Counted from the first letter of the stretch, positions 24,386 to 34,554 are shown. The stretch: 64,000 nucleotides of DNA from Clostridia bacterium (GCA_017503285.1 JAFVTH010000018.1:1-64000), one strand, 5' to 3'. The notes: generated by a model from the letters alone, not told the origin. A program made the numbers and translations.

Positions 24386-24427
24386 ATTGTGGAAAAAATG
24401 GAAATATCTTCGAAAAGGGGATCTTAT

Positions 24428-25495
24428 ATGGAAAAGAAATTTAGAAAAATTGGCGTTTTGACATCAGGCGGAGATGCGCCGGGTATGAACTCAGTTATTA
24501 AGGCTGTTACCTGTGCTGCTATTGACAAGGGCGTTGAGGTTGTTGGTATTCTCGGTGGATATTCAGGTCTTATCCACGACAACATTAAGCCTCTTACAAA
24601 GCTTGATGTTGCTGATATAGTTTCAAGAGGCGGCACCTTCCTCTACTCTGACCGCTGCGACGAGTTCAAAACCGAGGAGGGCATGCAAAAGGCTATTGCT
24701 ACCTGTAAGAAGCACAATATTGACGGTATTGTTGCTATTGGCGGAGACGGCACGTTTAGAGGCGCTACTGACCTAAGCATCAGAGGTATCCCTTGCATCG
24801 GTGTTTCCGGCACTATTGACAATGATATTACCGCTACTGATATTACTGTTGGCTATGATACAGCTATGAACACTGTTTTGGCACTTGGCGACAGGCTCAG
24901 AGACACCTGCGAGTCACATTCACGCTGCAACGTTATCGAGGTTATGGGCAGACACGCAGGCTATATCGCCATTGAAACAGGTCTTGCACTTAATGCTATT
25001 GGCGTTGCTATAAACGAAATTCCTTTTGATAAGGAAGCTATGTTCAAGAGAATGAAGGCTTCACAGGATGCCGGTCAGCGTAGCTTTATAGTTGTTGTTG
25101 CAGAGGGTCTTGGTGCTGAGTTCAGCGAGGGTCTTGTTAAGGAGATTGAGGAAAACACAGGCGTTGAGACAAGATTTGTTCGCCCTGCACACATTGTTCG
25201 TGGCGGTATCCCTACTCTTGCTGACAGAAACTTTGCTGCAAGAAGCGGATTTAAGGCTGTTGAGCTTTTGCTTGAGGGTGTTAGCGATGTTGTTATCTGC
25301 TCAAGACACGGCCAAATAGTTGCTGTTGAAATTAAGTATGCTCTTATCCTTGACAGAATGTATAAGGGCAAGCTGAAGGATGGAGATCTTGACGCCTTCA
25401 CAAAGGAGCAAATTGCAGAGATGGAAGCAATTTGCAAGGAGCGCCGTGATTACTTTACAGAAATGTACAAGGTTGTAAATTCTATTGGTTGCTAA
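24428..25495 (+). CDS. pfkA: ATP-dependent 6-phosphofructokinase
   Basis: A 355-residue glycolytic enzyme. GGDGTFRGA (Gly after GGD marks ATP use), GTIDNDI, the N-terminal LTSGGDAPGMN and MGRHAGYIA are present. The ATG at 24428 has AAAGGGGA upstream; the frame is open for 13 more codons but has no better start. This is the second PFK in the window, beside the PPi enzyme at 2101. Confidence 0.95.
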   Translation: MEKKFRKIGVLTSGGDAPGMNSVIKAVTCAAIDKGVEVVGILGGYSGLIHDNIKPLTKLDVADIVSRGGTFLYSDRCDEFKTEEGMQKAIATCKKHNIDGIVAIGGDGTFRGATDLSIRGIPCIGVSGTIDNDITATDITVGYDTAMNTVLALGDRLRDTCESHSRCNVIEVMGRHAGYIAIETGLALNAIGVAINEIPFDKEAMFKRMKASQDAGQRSFIVVVAEGLGAEFSEGLVKEIEENTGVETRFVRPAHIVRGGIPTLADRNFAARSGFKAVELLLEGVSDVVICSRHGQIVAVEIKYALILDRMYKGKLKDGDLDAFTKEQIAEMEAICKERRDYFTEMYKVVNSIGC

Positions 25496-25500
25496 AATTA

Positions 25501-25528
25501 AAGCCGTGCTTGTTGCACGGCTTTTTTT
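25501..25528 (+). terminator. Terminator of pfkA
   Basis: Stem AAGCCGTGC/GCACGGCTT with a 5-base loop and a T-run. Confidence 0.9.
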
Positions 25529-25533
25529 ATGAT

Positions 25534-25566
25534 AAAAGCACCACTCCTTGGTGAAGTGGTGCTTTT
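25534..25566. terminator. Bidirectional terminator between pfkA and GH78 gene
   Basis: A 12-bp stem AAAAGCACCACT/AGTGGTGCTTTT with a 9-base loop, just downstream of the GH78 stop on the minus strand. Confidence 0.85.
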
Positions 25567-25570
25567 GTTT

Positions 25571-27589
25571 TTAACCTTTTACAAAAATGCGTTTATTTTT
25601 AGGGATTTTGTGTGCTTTTCCACCGAAGTAGAGTATTCCTCCATCAATTTTTGACAAAACTGTACACCCTGTGTCGCTAATTTTAACAAAAATGTCGCCC
25701 TTTGGTGTTGGTACTTTTCCCTCAAAGCTGCCAAAATCCATTCTGTTTGGTCTTACCTCATAGGTCTTATAGCCCGGCGAGGTAGGTCTTACACCCAAGG
25801 CATATTTGCCAAGCAAGTAAATCGGAGATGCACCCCACGCGTGGCAAAGGCTTTTTTCGTACTTGCCGCCATACATTTCATAATGCTCTATGCCCTTTTT
25901 GTTGGGGTCAAACTCCTCCCAAATAGTTGTTGCGCCGAGCCTTAGCATGCCACCCCAGTAGGACTCCAGCATATCGGTCATATACCTTGTGTCCCCTATA
26001 TGGCACATAGAATCAAGCTCAAAGAACTCAAAGTACGGAGTTGTTATAGGTGTTATTTCCTTATTGTAAATAACGTTTTCAATAATTCTTTTTTCTCTTT
26101 CCTTAGTGGTATAGCCAAATAGGATAGCAAGTATATTTGCGTGGCGAGTTACATTTTCTCGGCCGGAGGTATATGAATCAACAAATGCCCCCTTTTTGTC
26201 TGACCAGTATCTGTTATTTACCTCTTTTACAATATACTCGCTTTGCTTTTTAGCACGTGCTGCAAGGTCGTGGTCACACAAGGTCTCGGCAATTTTGCCA
26301 ACGGCCTCATATGCCCTTGCAAGAACAATTTGCTCTGCGCAAATAGGTCCATCGCTGTCAAAGGTGGACCAGTCCATAAACACCCAGTCGTCGGGCTTTC
26401 TTTCAAACATACCGTCTGCTGCAAGCCTGCTCTTAAGGAAGGAAAGAAACGCCTTTATATCAACATAAACGTCCTCTAAAAACTCCTTATCTCCTGTATA
26501 GAAATAATACTCCCAAATAGAGATGAGCCAGAAAAACGTGTAGTCTGTTATTGTGTTTATATGCTTTTTGATAGGGTCAGCACCACGGAGCGCGCGAATT
26601 GTGCGCTTTACAATCTCCTTATCAAAGCCCAGATAATAGTTTACAAAATAGCTTTGATAGGCATCGCCACTCCATATCCATCTGTCTCTTTTTATGCCGT
26701 CAAAAAAGCCTTCTCTTGAGTTTAGGAGCATGGTGTATGCGCATACATCCCATAGCGTGTTTATAAGCTGATTCTCGCACTTAAATGCGCCTCTGTTCTT
26801 AATTGGTAGGTACTCAAGCTTGGCTGAAATATCAAGGGGCTCCTCTGTCTTTACAAAAACATATCTAAAGGCAACGGGGCTTGATACATATCTCCCATTT
26901 TTAAGACTTGCGTTGACTACGATTTGGCTGTATTCAGTGTCCAGCGCCTCCTCCTTAGACTCCCCAAGAAAGAGTGTAATTTCCTTTATTTTATCGTTTT
27001 TAATTGTTATCTTACCAAAGGTTTCTCTGCCAAAATCGAAAAGAGTGCCGCCATTAATTTTTTCAACATTCTTTATAGGTACATTCTTATACGAAAACTT
27101 AAATTTTTCTACATTGTCATTTGGGCTTGTGTATAGCTCGCTGTAGCCGGCACTAACCCCATTATATTCTGTATGCGAAACAACCTTATAAGTCCTGTCT
27201 GATGCAAAGGTGTCGCCCTTAATATAAAACGCAGGAAAGCTCTCTGCCTTAAAGCCCTCAACACTAACCTTATGTGTGCCGGGGGTCAGCTTAATTTTTG
27301 TGCCAACATTATACGGCATATCATCAACAAAAATGGTTGCTATTTCTGTGTTAGACACAAGCTCAATTGTTTCTTCCTTTGAAATGGTTGCAACCTTTTC
27401 AAGCCTTGCGTTGTGACAGGGTCCATCAACACGCCACATTGGGTGATAAAAAAGTGACCTTGTTTGGCCGGCTCTGTTTGATGGGGTGTTTTCCTTATAG
27501 GTGCGAGTGCGTGTGCGCCTGTTATGTAAAAGCATACTATGGTAAAGCTCAAAGCTGCCAGGATGCCAAATCCATTTTCCGTTGCTCAT
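25571..27589 (-). CDS. GH78-like alpha-L-rhamnosidase
   Basis: A 672-residue glycoside hydrolase with N-terminal beta domains (about 1-270) and an (alpha/alpha)6 barrel (about 270-590). DGIKRDRWIWSGD matches the acid region of GH78 enzymes (canonical form DxxxRDERxxWTGD), LGATTIWEEFD carries the likely general base, and SLCHAWGASPIYLL is the conserved late motif. There is no signal peptide, so it acts inside the cell on imported rhamnosides or oligosaccharides. An AGAAAAT-spaced GGGAG site precedes the ATG. The exact sugar specificity is not certain. Confidence 0.83.
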   Translation of the reverse strand: MSNGKWIWHPGSFELYHSMLLHNRRTRTRTYKENTPSNRAGQTRSLFYHPMWRVDGPCHNARLEKVATISKEETIELVSNTEIATIFVDDMPYNVGTKIKLTPGTHKVSVEGFKAESFPAFYIKGDTFASDRTYKVVSHTEYNGVSAGYSELYTSPNDNVEKFKFSYKNVPIKNVEKINGGTLFDFGRETFGKITIKNDKIKEITLFLGESKEEALDTEYSQIVVNASLKNGRYVSSPVAFRYVFVKTEEPLDISAKLEYLPIKNRGAFKCENQLINTLWDVCAYTMLLNSREGFFDGIKRDRWIWSGDAYQSYFVNYYLGFDKEIVKRTIRALRGADPIKKHINTITDYTFFWLISIWEYYFYTGDKEFLEDVYVDIKAFLSFLKSRLAADGMFERKPDDWVFMDWSTFDSDGPICAEQIVLARAYEAVGKIAETLCDHDLAARAKKQSEYIVKEVNNRYWSDKKGAFVDSYTSGRENVTRHANILAILFGYTTKEREKRIIENVIYNKEITPITTPYFEFFELDSMCHIGDTRYMTDMLESYWGGMLRLGATTIWEEFDPNKKGIEHYEMYGGKYEKSLCHAWGASPIYLLGKYALGVRPTSPGYKTYEVRPNRMDFGSFEGKVPTPKGDIFVKISDTGCTVLSKIDGGILYFGGKAHKIPKNKRIFVKG

Positions 27590-27629
27590 ATTTTCTCCCG
27601 TATTTTGTTATATTTTATACTACACTTAT

Positions 27630-27658
27630 AATTTATCATAATATGGTGCTTTTATCAA
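27630..27658 (-). promoter_or_regulatory. Promoter of the GH78 gene
   Basis: Minus strand: TTGATA, 17-bp spacer, TAAATT with a TGA extended -10. Confidence 0.6.
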
Positions 27659-27776
27659 GGATTTTGTAGGCTTTTATTTATATTATAATATGATAATATG
27701 TTCATATATAATATATAAATTTGACTTTTGTGCTGTTGTGTCTTGGTTTTCAAAGAATTTCTTGATTGAAAATAAA

Positions 27777-27805
27777 AAAAGGAACAGATTTTGTCTGTTC
27801 CTTTT
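27777..27805 (-). terminator. Terminator of the ribosomal superoperon
   Basis: A 12-bp stem AAAAGGAACAGA/TCTGTTCCTTTT with a 5-base loop and a T-run on the minus strand, 15 bases after rplQ. Confidence 0.9.
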
Positions 27806-27819
27806 ATTTATGTTACTAA

Positions 27820-28163
27820 TTAGTCAGCAAGCTTAATAAGCGCCATTTCAGCAGCGTCGCCACGTCTTGGACCGAGCTTATACACTTGTGTATAGCCACC
27901 TACTCTATCAGCATATTTTGGTGCGATCTCGTCAAAGAGCTTCTTAACTACATCTTCCTTTGTGATGTATGCAAGAGCCTCTCTTCTTGATGCAAGTGTA
28001 TTTGTCTTACCGAGTGTAATCATCTTATCAGCAACACAACGAAGCTCCTTAGCTCTTGAAATTGTGGTCTCGATTGAGCCCTTTTCAAGAAGCAAGGTAA
28101 CCATTCCACGAAGCATAGCTTTTCTGTGGTCTGTTGGTCTGCCGAGTTTTCTTGACCTGGCAT
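27820..28163 (-). CDS. rplQ: Ribosomal protein L17, with apparent 5' frameshift
   Basis: L17 lines the peptide exit tunnel. The family start [20 protein letters not shown] can be seen, but in two frames. ATGCCAGGT at 28163-28155 has a perfect AAGGAGG site, while [12 protein letters not shown] and the rest lie in a frame offset by one base. One base is missing near 28153-28155 (GGT-CA-AGA where GGT-NCA-AGA is expected). No other start exists in the main frame before the Met at 28116, which would delete the conserved N-terminus. It is an essential gene, so a sequence error is more likely than a real mutation. Confidence 0.85.
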
Positions 28164-28221
28164 TGATTTGTCCTCCTTTGCCGATTTTTGTTTGAGCCGA
28201 TTGCTCTATAATCGATCTCTA

Positions 28222-29193
28222 TTAGTCTTCTTCCTTGCGGAGAGAGAGTCCAAGAGATTCAAGCTTATTCTTTACTTCATCAAGGGATTTCTTACCGAGG
28301 TTCTTGAACTTAATCATATCATCCTCAGTACGATTAATTAGGTCTGCAACTGTGTCAATGCCTGCGCGCTTTAAGCAGTTAAAGCTACGTACAGACAAGT
28401 CAAGCTCCTCAATGGTCGTTTCAAGGTATTTTTCCTTCTTTGTTTCCTCACGCTCAACCATAGTTTCTGCGTTTCTTGCCTCATCAGAGAGGTCTACAAA
28501 CAAGGTGAAATGATCGTTGAGTACCTTGGCAGCAAGTGAAATTGCGTCTGTTGCCCTGATTGTACCGTTTGTCTCTACTTCTACTGTCAATTTATCATAA
28601 TCGGCAATGCTACCTACTCTTGTATTTTCTACGTTGTAGCTTACATTGTATACAGGTGTATAGATTGAGTCAGTAAATATTGTTCCGATTGGAATTGCAA
28701 CATTTGACTTGATGTGATCGTTCTTGTTCTTTTCCTGTGAAACATAGCCACGGCCACGCTCAATTGTAAGCTCCATATAGAAACGAGTACCCTCGCTTAC
28801 GGTAGCGATATGGAGATCCGGGTTAAGAATCTCAAGCTCATCATCGTAGTTAATGTCGCCTGCTGTTACTACGCAAGGACCAACCTTGTCAATATAAGCA
28901 GTCTTAGCGCCCTCATTGCTATGAATCTTAGCAACGATGCCCTTAACATTTAGTACGATTTCAGTGATATCCTCGGAAACACCCTCAAGGCTGGAGATTT
29001 CGTGTAAAACGCCATCAATCTTGATAGAGCTTACTGCATATCCAGGAAGTGAGCTAATAAGCACCCTTCTAAGTGAGTTACCAAGTGTTGTGCCGAAGCC
29101 TCTTTCAAGAGGTTCAACAACGAACTTGCCCTTCTTACCATCCTCGCTCTCGCTAACTATTGTAATATTTGGCTTTTCGATTTCTATCATCAT
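28222..29193 (-). CDS. rpoA: RNA polymerase alpha subunit
   Basis: A 323-residue subunit. The N-terminal domain (about 1-235; [20 protein letters not shown]) dimerises and nucleates polymerase assembly. The C-terminal domain (about 255-323; [30 protein letters not shown]) binds UP elements and activators. It lies after rpsD, separated by a 162-base structured spacer, and before rplQ. Confidence 0.97.
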   Translation of the reverse strand: MMIEIEKPNITIVSESEDGKKGKFVVEPLERGFGTTLGNSLRRVLISSLPGYAVSSIKIDGVLHEISSLEGVSEDITEIVLNVKGIVAKIHSNEGAKTAYIDKVGPCVVTAGDINYDDELEILNPDLHIATVSEGTRFYMELTIERGRGYVSQEKNKNDHIKSNVAIPIGTIFTDSIYTPVYNVSYNVENTRVGSIADYDKLTVEVETNGTIRATDAISLAAKVLNDHFTLFVDLSDEARNAETMVEREETKKEKYLETTIEELDLSVRSFNCLKRAGIDTVADLINRTEDDMIKFKNLGKKSLDEVKNKLESLGLSLRKEED

Positions 29194-29355
29194 AATAAAT
29201 AACCCTCCTAAATTTCAATCTATGCAATTGGTCGGTTTCCCTACGGGAATTTTATTGTTTACATAACATTGATGTCGGACTATACTCAAAGCACTTAGCT
29301 GATTGCGACCTGCCACCTCCGTATAAAACGGAGGAGTACAGCCGACAAAGAGTTA
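29194..29355 (-). other. Structured spacer between rpsD and rpoA
   Basis: A 162-base spacer inside the operon. Stems: CCTCCGT (29316-29322)/ACGGAGG (29328-29334), TTCCC/GGGAA (29237-29249), and an outer GTCGG (29274-29278)/CCGAC (29342-29346). No terminator T-run follows. A role in processing or translational control is possible but unproven. Confidence 0.5.
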
Positions 29356-30003
29356 TTATTTCGAGTAAAGCTCGATAATGAGCTGTTCGTTGATTGCGAA
29401 GTCGATATCGTCACGCTCCGGCATAGCAATAACCTTTGCAACACCTGCGTTTGTGTCAACCTCAAGCCACTTTGGAGCAACCTTGTCGCTCATAGCCTCA
29501 ACGAGACCCTTAATTTTTGTTGATTCTGTATCCTTTACAGCAACAACATCGCCAACCTTAACGAGTATGGAAGGAATATTTGCCTTGTGGCCATTCAATG
29601 TGAAGTGACCATGAAGCACGAGCTGACGAGCCTCTTTATGGCTTGCAGCAAGTCCCATTCTGAATACTACGTTGTCAAGTCTTCTCTCAAGAAGACGGAG
29701 AAGGTTCTCACCTGCGATACCTTCTTGGTTGTCGGCCTTTGTATAGTAGCTCTTGAACTGCTTTTCAAGAACACCATAATATCTTTTTGCCTTCTGCTTT
29801 TCGCGAAGCTGCATACCGTACTCGGTAAGCTTCTTTCTTGCAGCACCGTGCTGACCAGGAGCAGCAACTACTTCGCTCTTGCCTTCAGTTTTCTTTCTTC
29901 TGTTGAATGCGCACTTGTCAGATGTGCAACGCTCACCCTTAAGGTAAAGCTTTACACCTTCTCTACGACAAAGCTTGCATGAAGGTCCAGTATATCTTGC
30001 CAT
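29356..30003 (-). CDS. rpsD: Ribosomal protein S4 (zinc-binding form)
   Basis: A 215-residue primary 16S rRNA binder that starts 30S assembly. The N-terminal zinc site uses CKLC (9-12) and the later pair in ERCTSDKC (about 26-31). The S4 RNA-binding domain follows ([22 protein letters not shown]). In many bacteria S4 represses its own operon. It lies between rpsK and rpoA in the alpha operon. Confidence 0.97.
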   Translation of the reverse strand: MARYTGPSCKLCRREGVKLYLKGERCTSDKCAFNRRKKTEGKSEVVAAPGQHGAARKKLTEYGMQLREKQKAKRYYGVLEKQFKSYYTKADNQEGIAGENLLRLLERRLDNVVFRMGLAASHKEARQLVLHGHFTLNGHKANIPSILVKVGDVVAVKDTESTKIKGLVEAMSDKVAPKWLEVDTNAGVAKVIAMPERDDIDFAINEQLIIELYSK

Positions 30004-30025
30004 TTTGTTAATCCTCCTATTAGAA

Positions 30026-30415
30026 TTAAACGCGTCTGCGCTTAGGTGGTCTGCATCCGTTGTGTGGGATTGGAGTTACGTCTTTAATCATTGTAACCTG
30101 AAGACCAGCGGTAGAAAGTGCACGAATTGCAGATTCACGTCCTTGACCTGGGCCCTTAACGTAAACCTCAACTGTCTTCATACCATGCTCCATTGCAGCC
30201 TTAGCAGCGGCCTCTGCAGCCATCTGTGCAGCAAATGGTGTGGATTTTCTTGAACCCTTATAACCAAGCTCGCCTGCGGAAGCCCATGATACTGCGTTTC
30301 CGTAAACGTCTGTGATTGTTACAATAGTATTGTTAAAGGTAGAGCAAATGTGCGCTGCACCTTTTTCAATATTCTTGCGCTCACGGCGTTTTCTTGTTAC
30401 TTTTCTTTCAGCCAT
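30026..30415 (-). CDS. rpsK: Ribosomal protein S11
   Basis: A 129-residue platform protein of the 30S subunit. [18 protein letters not shown] and the C-terminal [16 protein letters not shown] are typical. A GGAG-type RBS precedes the start. It lies between rpsM and rpsD. Confidence 0.97.
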   Translation of the reverse strand: MAERKVTRKRRERKNIEKGAAHICSTFNNTIVTITDVYGNAVSWASAGELGYKGSRKSTPFAAQMAAEAAAKAAMEHGMKTVEVYVKGPGQGRESAIRALSTAGLQVTMIKDVTPIPHNGCRPPKRRRV

Positions 30416-30428
30416 TTCGCTACACTCC

Positions 30429-30797
30429 TTATTTCTTCTTGTTAGCTATTGTCTTTGCAGGACCCTTACGAGTTCTTGCATTTGTCTTTGTTCTTTGTCC
30501 TCTTACCGGAAGACCTTTTCTGTGTCTTGTACCGCGGTAGCAGTTGATTTCAACAAGACGCTTAATGTTGAGGGCAACCTCACGGCGGAGCTCACCTTCT
30601 ACATGGTAATTTGTTTCGATTTCCTCACGAAGCTTCGCGATTTCATCCTCTGTCAAATCTTTAGCGCGTGTATCAGGGTTGATTCCTGTCTTTGCAAGAA
30701 TGTCCTGTGCGCTCTTTAATCCGATACCGTAAATATATGTTAAAGCAACTTCAACACGCTTTGCGTTCGGAATATCAACACCAGCTATACGAGCCAT
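30429..30797 (-). CDS. rpsM: Ribosomal protein S13
   Basis: A 122-residue 30S head protein contacting P-site tRNA and the intersubunit bridges. [15 protein letters not shown] and the C-terminal [20 protein letters not shown] are diagnostic. It lies after rpmJ, as in all S10-spc-alpha clusters. Confidence 0.97.
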   Translation of the reverse strand: MARIAGVDIPNAKRVEVALTYIYGIGLKSAQDILAKTGINPDTRAKDLTEDEIAKLREEIETNYHVEGELRREVALNIKRLVEINCYRGTRHRKGLPVRGQRTKTNARTRKGPAKTIANKKK

Positions 30798-30836
30798 TTG
30801 TTATTCACCTCATTAAATTTTTGGTTTGTTTGTTGA

Positions 30837-30950
30837 TTAGCCCTGTCTCTGTTTGTGCTTTGGATTTTCGCAGATAACCATAACGGTACCTTTTCTCTTA
30901 ATAATCTTGCACTTATCACAGATTTTCTTTACGGAAGGCTTTACTTTCAT
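30837..30950 (-). CDS. rpmJ: Ribosomal protein L36 (zinc-binding form)
   Basis: A 37-residue 50S protein, found by translating the gap between infA and rpsM. It begins [15 protein letters not shown] and ends PKHKQRQG. Zinc ligands are Cys11, Cys14, Cys27 and His32. The keeping of the zinc form fits the zinc-type S14 and S4 in this operon. Confidence 0.96.
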   Translation of the reverse strand: MKVKPSVKKICDKCKIIKRKGTVMVICENPKHKQRQG

Positions 30951-30967
30951 TATAAAAACCGCCTTTC

Positions 30968-31186
30968 TTATTTAGCGCGCCATGTGATGCGGCCCTTGGA
31001 GAGGTCATAAACTGATACCTCAACGGTTACCTTATCACCGGGCAATATTCTTATATAATTGAGTCTTAGTTTGCCTGAAATATGGGCAGTAATTATATGT
31101 CCATTAGGCAATTTAACCTTGAAGGTTGCGTTAGGAAGTGCTTCCGTAACTACACCCTCAAATTCTACAATATCTTGTTTTCCCAT
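30968..31186 (-). CDS. infA: Translation initiation factor IF-1
   Basis: A 72-residue OB-fold factor that occupies the A site during initiation. [40 protein letters not shown] and RITWRAK match the family exactly in length and motif order. It lies between map and rpmJ. Confidence 0.97.
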   Translation of the reverse strand: MGKQDIVEFEGVVTEALPNATFKVKLPNGHIITAHISGKLRLNYIRILPGDKVTVEVSVYDLSKGRITWRAK

Positions 31187-31312
31187 ATAATTCCTCTCAT
31201 TTTCTGCGGGTTTGTTTTAATTCAGTCCTTGGGTCGAGTAACGTTGCGACCCTTGGCTATTTGTTTATCCTTCAAAAATCAGCCGCGTTGAAGGATTTAG
31301 ATTTTTTCGAGA
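31187..31312 (-). other. Structured spacer between map and infA
   Basis: A 126-base spacer. It holds GGGTCG (31231-31236)/CGACCC (31247-31252) and a second pairing TCCTTCAA/TTGAAGGA near 31270-31298. Many Clostridia carry a small KOW-domain gene here; no such frame is present. Confidence 0.5.
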
Positions 31313-32071
31313 TTAGTCAACCTTTGTAAGTAATATTACGCCGTTGTCTGTAACTGCAACGCTATGCTCATAGTGAGCAGATAGCTTGCCGTCGGCTGTT
31401 ACAACTCCCCAGCCGTCAGAAAGAAGCCTAACCTCATGTGTGCCCACATTTACCATTGGCTCGATTGCAAGTGTCATGCCGGGGTAAATCCTAACGCCTC
31501 TGCCTTGTGTGCCATAGTTTGGTACATTTGGATCCTCGTGAAGATTTGCGCCAACGCCGTGCCCTACAAACTCGCGAACAACGGAATATCCGTAGCTCTT
31601 TACATGGCTTTCAACTGCGTATCCAATATCTCCAACCCTTGGGTTTGGAGTTTTTTCGATAGCCTCTACAGCCTTGAAAAAGCTTTCTCTTGTGGCATCA
31701 ATAAGTCTTTGTGCCTCGTCTGAAATTTTACCGACACCGAAGGTAGCAGCACTGTCTCCTGTGAAGCCGTGCCACTGTGCGCCAACATCTATCTTTACAA
31801 TGTCGCCCTCCTTAAGCACCCTATCCTTAGACGGAATGCCGTGAATGACCTCATTGTTTATACTGATGCAGGCACTACCCGGGAAGCCACCGTACCCAAG
31901 AAATGTTGGCTTTGCGCCACATTTCTTGATATAACGGTTTATCTTCTCGTCAATTTCTTTGGTTGTTACACCTTCTCGAATAAGCTCCCTTGCCATGAGC
32001 AGGGTTTCGCCGGTAATTCTACCGGCAACCTTCATAATCTCAATTTGCTCGGGTGTTTTAAGCTGAATCAT
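31313..32071 (-). CDS. map: Methionine aminopeptidase, type I
   Basis: A 252-residue dinuclear metal enzyme that removes initiator methionine. Conserved segments: INNEVIHGIPS, DVGAQWHGFTGDSAATF (metal Asp pair), FVGHGVGANLHEDP (metal His) and LAIEPMVN (metal Glu). It lies 3 bases from the adk stop, so translation is likely coupled. Confidence 0.96.
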   Translation of the reverse strand: MIQLKTPEQIEIMKVAGRITGETLLMARELIREGVTTKEIDEKINRYIKKCGAKPTFLGYGGFPGSACISINNEVIHGIPSKDRVLKEGDIVKIDVGAQWHGFTGDSAATFGVGKISDEAQRLIDATRESFFKAVEAIEKTPNPRVGDIGYAVESHVKSYGYSVVREFVGHGVGANLHEDPNVPNYGTQGRGVRIYPGMTLAIEPMVNVGTHEVRLLSDGWGVVTADGKLSAHYEHSVAVTDNGVILLTKVD

Positions 32072-32074
32072 AAC

Positions 32075-32728
32075 TTACTTTACTGCGCTCTCAATTGCTT
32101 GAAGGGTAAGCTTTGTGGTATCCTCTACCTTTTCTTGTCCTTCTACAAGCACGAGCACGCCCTTTTTACCGTAGAAATCCTTAAGAGGCTCTGTTTGGTT
32201 GTGATAAACATTAAGTCTATCAAGAACAACCTCCGGAGCGTCATCCTTTCTTGTGGAAAGTGTCTCGCCACATTTGTCGCAGGAAACACCGTCCTTGGAA
32301 GGATTGTATTCAATGTGGTAGGAAGCGCCGCACTTTGCGCAAACGCGTCTGCCACTCATACGGGTAACGATTTTTTCATCAGGCACCTCGATGCTGACAA
32401 CGCAGTTGATATCAACTCCCATTTTGTCAAGCGCCTCTGCCTGAGGAACGGTTCTTGGGAAGCCGTCAAGGATAAAGCCGTTTTGGCAATCTTCCTTATT
32501 AAGTCTTTCGCCAATGATACCTATAACAACCTCATCCGGAACAAGCGCACCCTTTTCGGTGTATGCCTTTGCGGCAAGTCCCATTTCGGTGTTGTTTTTA
32601 ATCGCTTCTCTGATCATTACGCCTGTGGAGATGGTAGGAATACCATACTTTTCAGCAACAATGTCAGATTGTGTTCCCTTGCCTGCACCAGGTGCGCCAA
32701 GGAATATAAGCTTAAGATTTTTACTCAT
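32075..32728 (-). CDS. adk: Adenylate kinase (zinc LID form)
   Basis: A 217-residue enzyme for ATP + AMP = 2 ADP. P-loop GAPGAGKGTQ, GFPRTVPQAEAL and a LID domain with two Cys pairs (CAKC and CDKC, about 128-155) that hold structural zinc, as in Gram-positive enzymes. It lies between secY and map. Confidence 0.97.
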   Translation of the reverse strand: MSKNLKLIFLGAPGAGKGTQSDIVAEKYGIPTISTGVMIREAIKNNTEMGLAAKAYTEKGALVPDEVVIGIIGERLNKEDCQNGFILDGFPRTVPQAEALDKMGVDINCVVSIEVPDEKIVTRMSGRRVCAKCGASYHIEYNPSKDGVSCDKCGETLSTRKDDAPEVVLDRLNVYHNQTEPLKDFYGKKGVLVLVEGQEKVEDTTKLTLQAIESAVK

Positions 32729-32743
32729 CTTTTTCTCCTGTTA

Positions 32744-34111
32744 TCAACCAAGGAAGCCCTTGTAGTTACGCATTGTCATTTGTGCTTCAATTTCCTTAAC
32801 AGTTTCAATGATTACACCAACAACGATTACTACAGATGTACCAGAGAACGCAAGCTCGCTAGCATATGAGGTAATTGCTGTAAATGTAGCTGCTGCACCT
32901 GCTGCGTCAATACCGGTCATAGCATTGAGAATCAAGTAAGCAACAAGCGGTAGAACTGCAATAATAGAAAGTGAAATTGCACCAATGAATGTTACCTTTG
33001 AAAGAACCTTCTTAATGAAATCTGCTGTTGCCTTACCAGGACGGATACCAGGAACGGCACCACCATTCTTTTGGATGTTTCCGGAAACCTCTGTTGGGTT
33101 AAAGGAAATTGCAACATAGAAGTATGCAAATGCAAGGATCAATACAAATTGCAAGATTGCATATACCGGAGATGTGTTAGAGAAGAAGTTCACAACACCC
33201 TCCCAGAAGGAGCCTGACTCCGGAGTGAAGATCATTGCAATTGTTGATGGAAGTGTTAGAATTGCGTTTGCAAAGATGATAGGCATAACGCCTGCCATAT
33301 TAACCTTAAGTGGAATGTTGGAGTTTTGTCCTCCGTACATCTTTCTGCCAACTACTCTCTTTGCGTATTGAACAGGAATTCTTCTTTCGCTATCTGAAAT
33401 GTAAATTACAAACCAGATCATAGCGAGCATTGCTACAATAGCAAGCACTGTGAAGATTGCTGAACCAATTACGTGTGTATTATTGTAATATTCGTATTGG
33501 AACATTGAAATAAAGTTGAGAAGTAGTGGACCACCACGAGATACGATGTTTGCAAAAAGGATAATGGAGATACCGTTGCCGATACCGTGCTCATTAATCT
33601 TTTCGCCGAGCCACATAACAACGCAGGAGCCGGCAACGTAGCAAGCTACGATAACTACTGCTGCAAATCCCCAATATGCACCCTCTGTTGCAAATGGTGT
33701 AAGCGCGCCCATCTTCTTAAGAATGAGGTAGTAACCAATTGCAGATACAATAGAGATAGCAATTGTAAGAATTCTTGTTATGAAGTTGATTTTCTTTTTG
33801 CCCTCCTCGCCAAGCTTTGAAAGTCTTTCAAGAGCCGGGATTGCAACTGTCAAAAGTTGAATAACGATTGACGCTGTAATGTACGGAGATACACCGAGTG
33901 CAAATAGTGAGCCTTGCTCAAGCGCACCACCTGCAAGTGTGTTTAGAAAACCGAATATTGTACTGGATGAGCCCAGTGAAATCGCTGTGGAGTATACGAA
34001 TGGTACAGGAATAGATGTACCGATTCTGTATACCAAAATAATTGCGAGAACAAACAAAAGTTTGTCTCTTAAATCTTTTATAGACCAAGCTTTAGCTAAG
34101 GTTTTGAACAT
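32744..34111 (-). CDS. secY: Protein translocase subunit SecY
   Basis: A 455-residue channel with ten membrane spans. It conducts secreted proteins and inserts membrane proteins. ALGVSPYITASIVIQLL, the basic cytosolic loop RRIPVQYAKR and the C-terminal MRNYKGFLG-type tail are typical. It starts 2 bases after rplO ends. Confidence 0.97.
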   Translation of the reverse strand: MFKTLAKAWSIKDLRDKLLFVLAIILVYRIGTSIPVPFVYSTAISLGSSSTIFGFLNTLAGGALEQGSLFALGVSPYITASIVIQLLTVAIPALERLSKLGEEGKKKINFITRILTIAISIVSAIGYYLILKKMGALTPFATEGAYWGFAAVVIVACYVAGSCVVMWLGEKINEHGIGNGISIILFANIVSRGGPLLLNFISMFQYEYYNNTHVIGSAIFTVLAIVAMLAMIWFVIYISDSERRIPVQYAKRVVGRKMYGGQNSNIPLKVNMAGVMPIIFANAILTLPSTIAMIFTPESGSFWEGVVNFFSNTSPVYAILQFVLILAFAYFYVAISFNPTEVSGNIQKNGGAVPGIRPGKATADFIKKVLSKVTFIGAISLSIIAVLPLVAYLILNAMTGIDAAGAAATFTAITSYASELAFSGTSVVIVVGVIIETVKEIEAQMTMRNYKGFLG

Positions 34112-34113
34112 AA

Positions 34114-34554
34114 TTATTTCACCTCAGCTTTTCCGCCTGCTGCCTCGATCTTCTCTTTAGCTGTTGCTGAGAAAACCTTAGCTTCAACGGTGATAGCCTT
34201 TGTGAGCTGACCGTTACCAAGCACTTTAAGTCCATCAAGTTCCTTGCGTACGATGCCGCAGTTTACAAGTGTCTCAAGATTTACAGTTGCGCCGTTTTCA
34301 AACTTGTTAAGGTCGCTAACGTTGATTGTTACATATTCCTTAGCAAATTTGTTATTGAATCCTCTCTTAGGAAGTTTTCTATATAGTGGAAGTTGTCCGC
34401 CCTCAAATCCGGGTCTTACTCCGCCACCTGAACGAGCATTCTGTCCCTTGTGTCCCTTACCTGCAGTCTTACCGTTACCGGAACCAGGACCTCTACCCTT
34501 GCGCCATGCTGCCTTTGTAGAACCAGCAGCTGGTGAAAGTTCGTGGAGCTTCAT
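34114..34554 (-). CDS. rplO: Ribosomal protein L15
   Basis: A 146-residue late-assembly 50S protein with the glycine-rich N-terminal tail ([18 protein letters not shown]) and the [11 protein letters not shown] motif. It follows rpmD across a 71-base spacer that holds a short ATTGATT/AATCAAT hairpin. Confidence 0.96.
   Translation of the reverse strand: MKLHELSPAAGSTKAAWRKGRGPGSGNGKTAGKGHKGQNARSGGGVRPGFEGGQLPLYRKLPKRGFNNKFAKEYVTINVSDLNKFENGATVNLETLVNCGIVRKELDGLKVLGNGQLTKAITVEAKVFSATAKEKIEAAGGKAEVK

Noticed and set aside
31769-32869. 366-codon plus-strand frame
   Set aside because: Antisense across map and adk, both certain genes.
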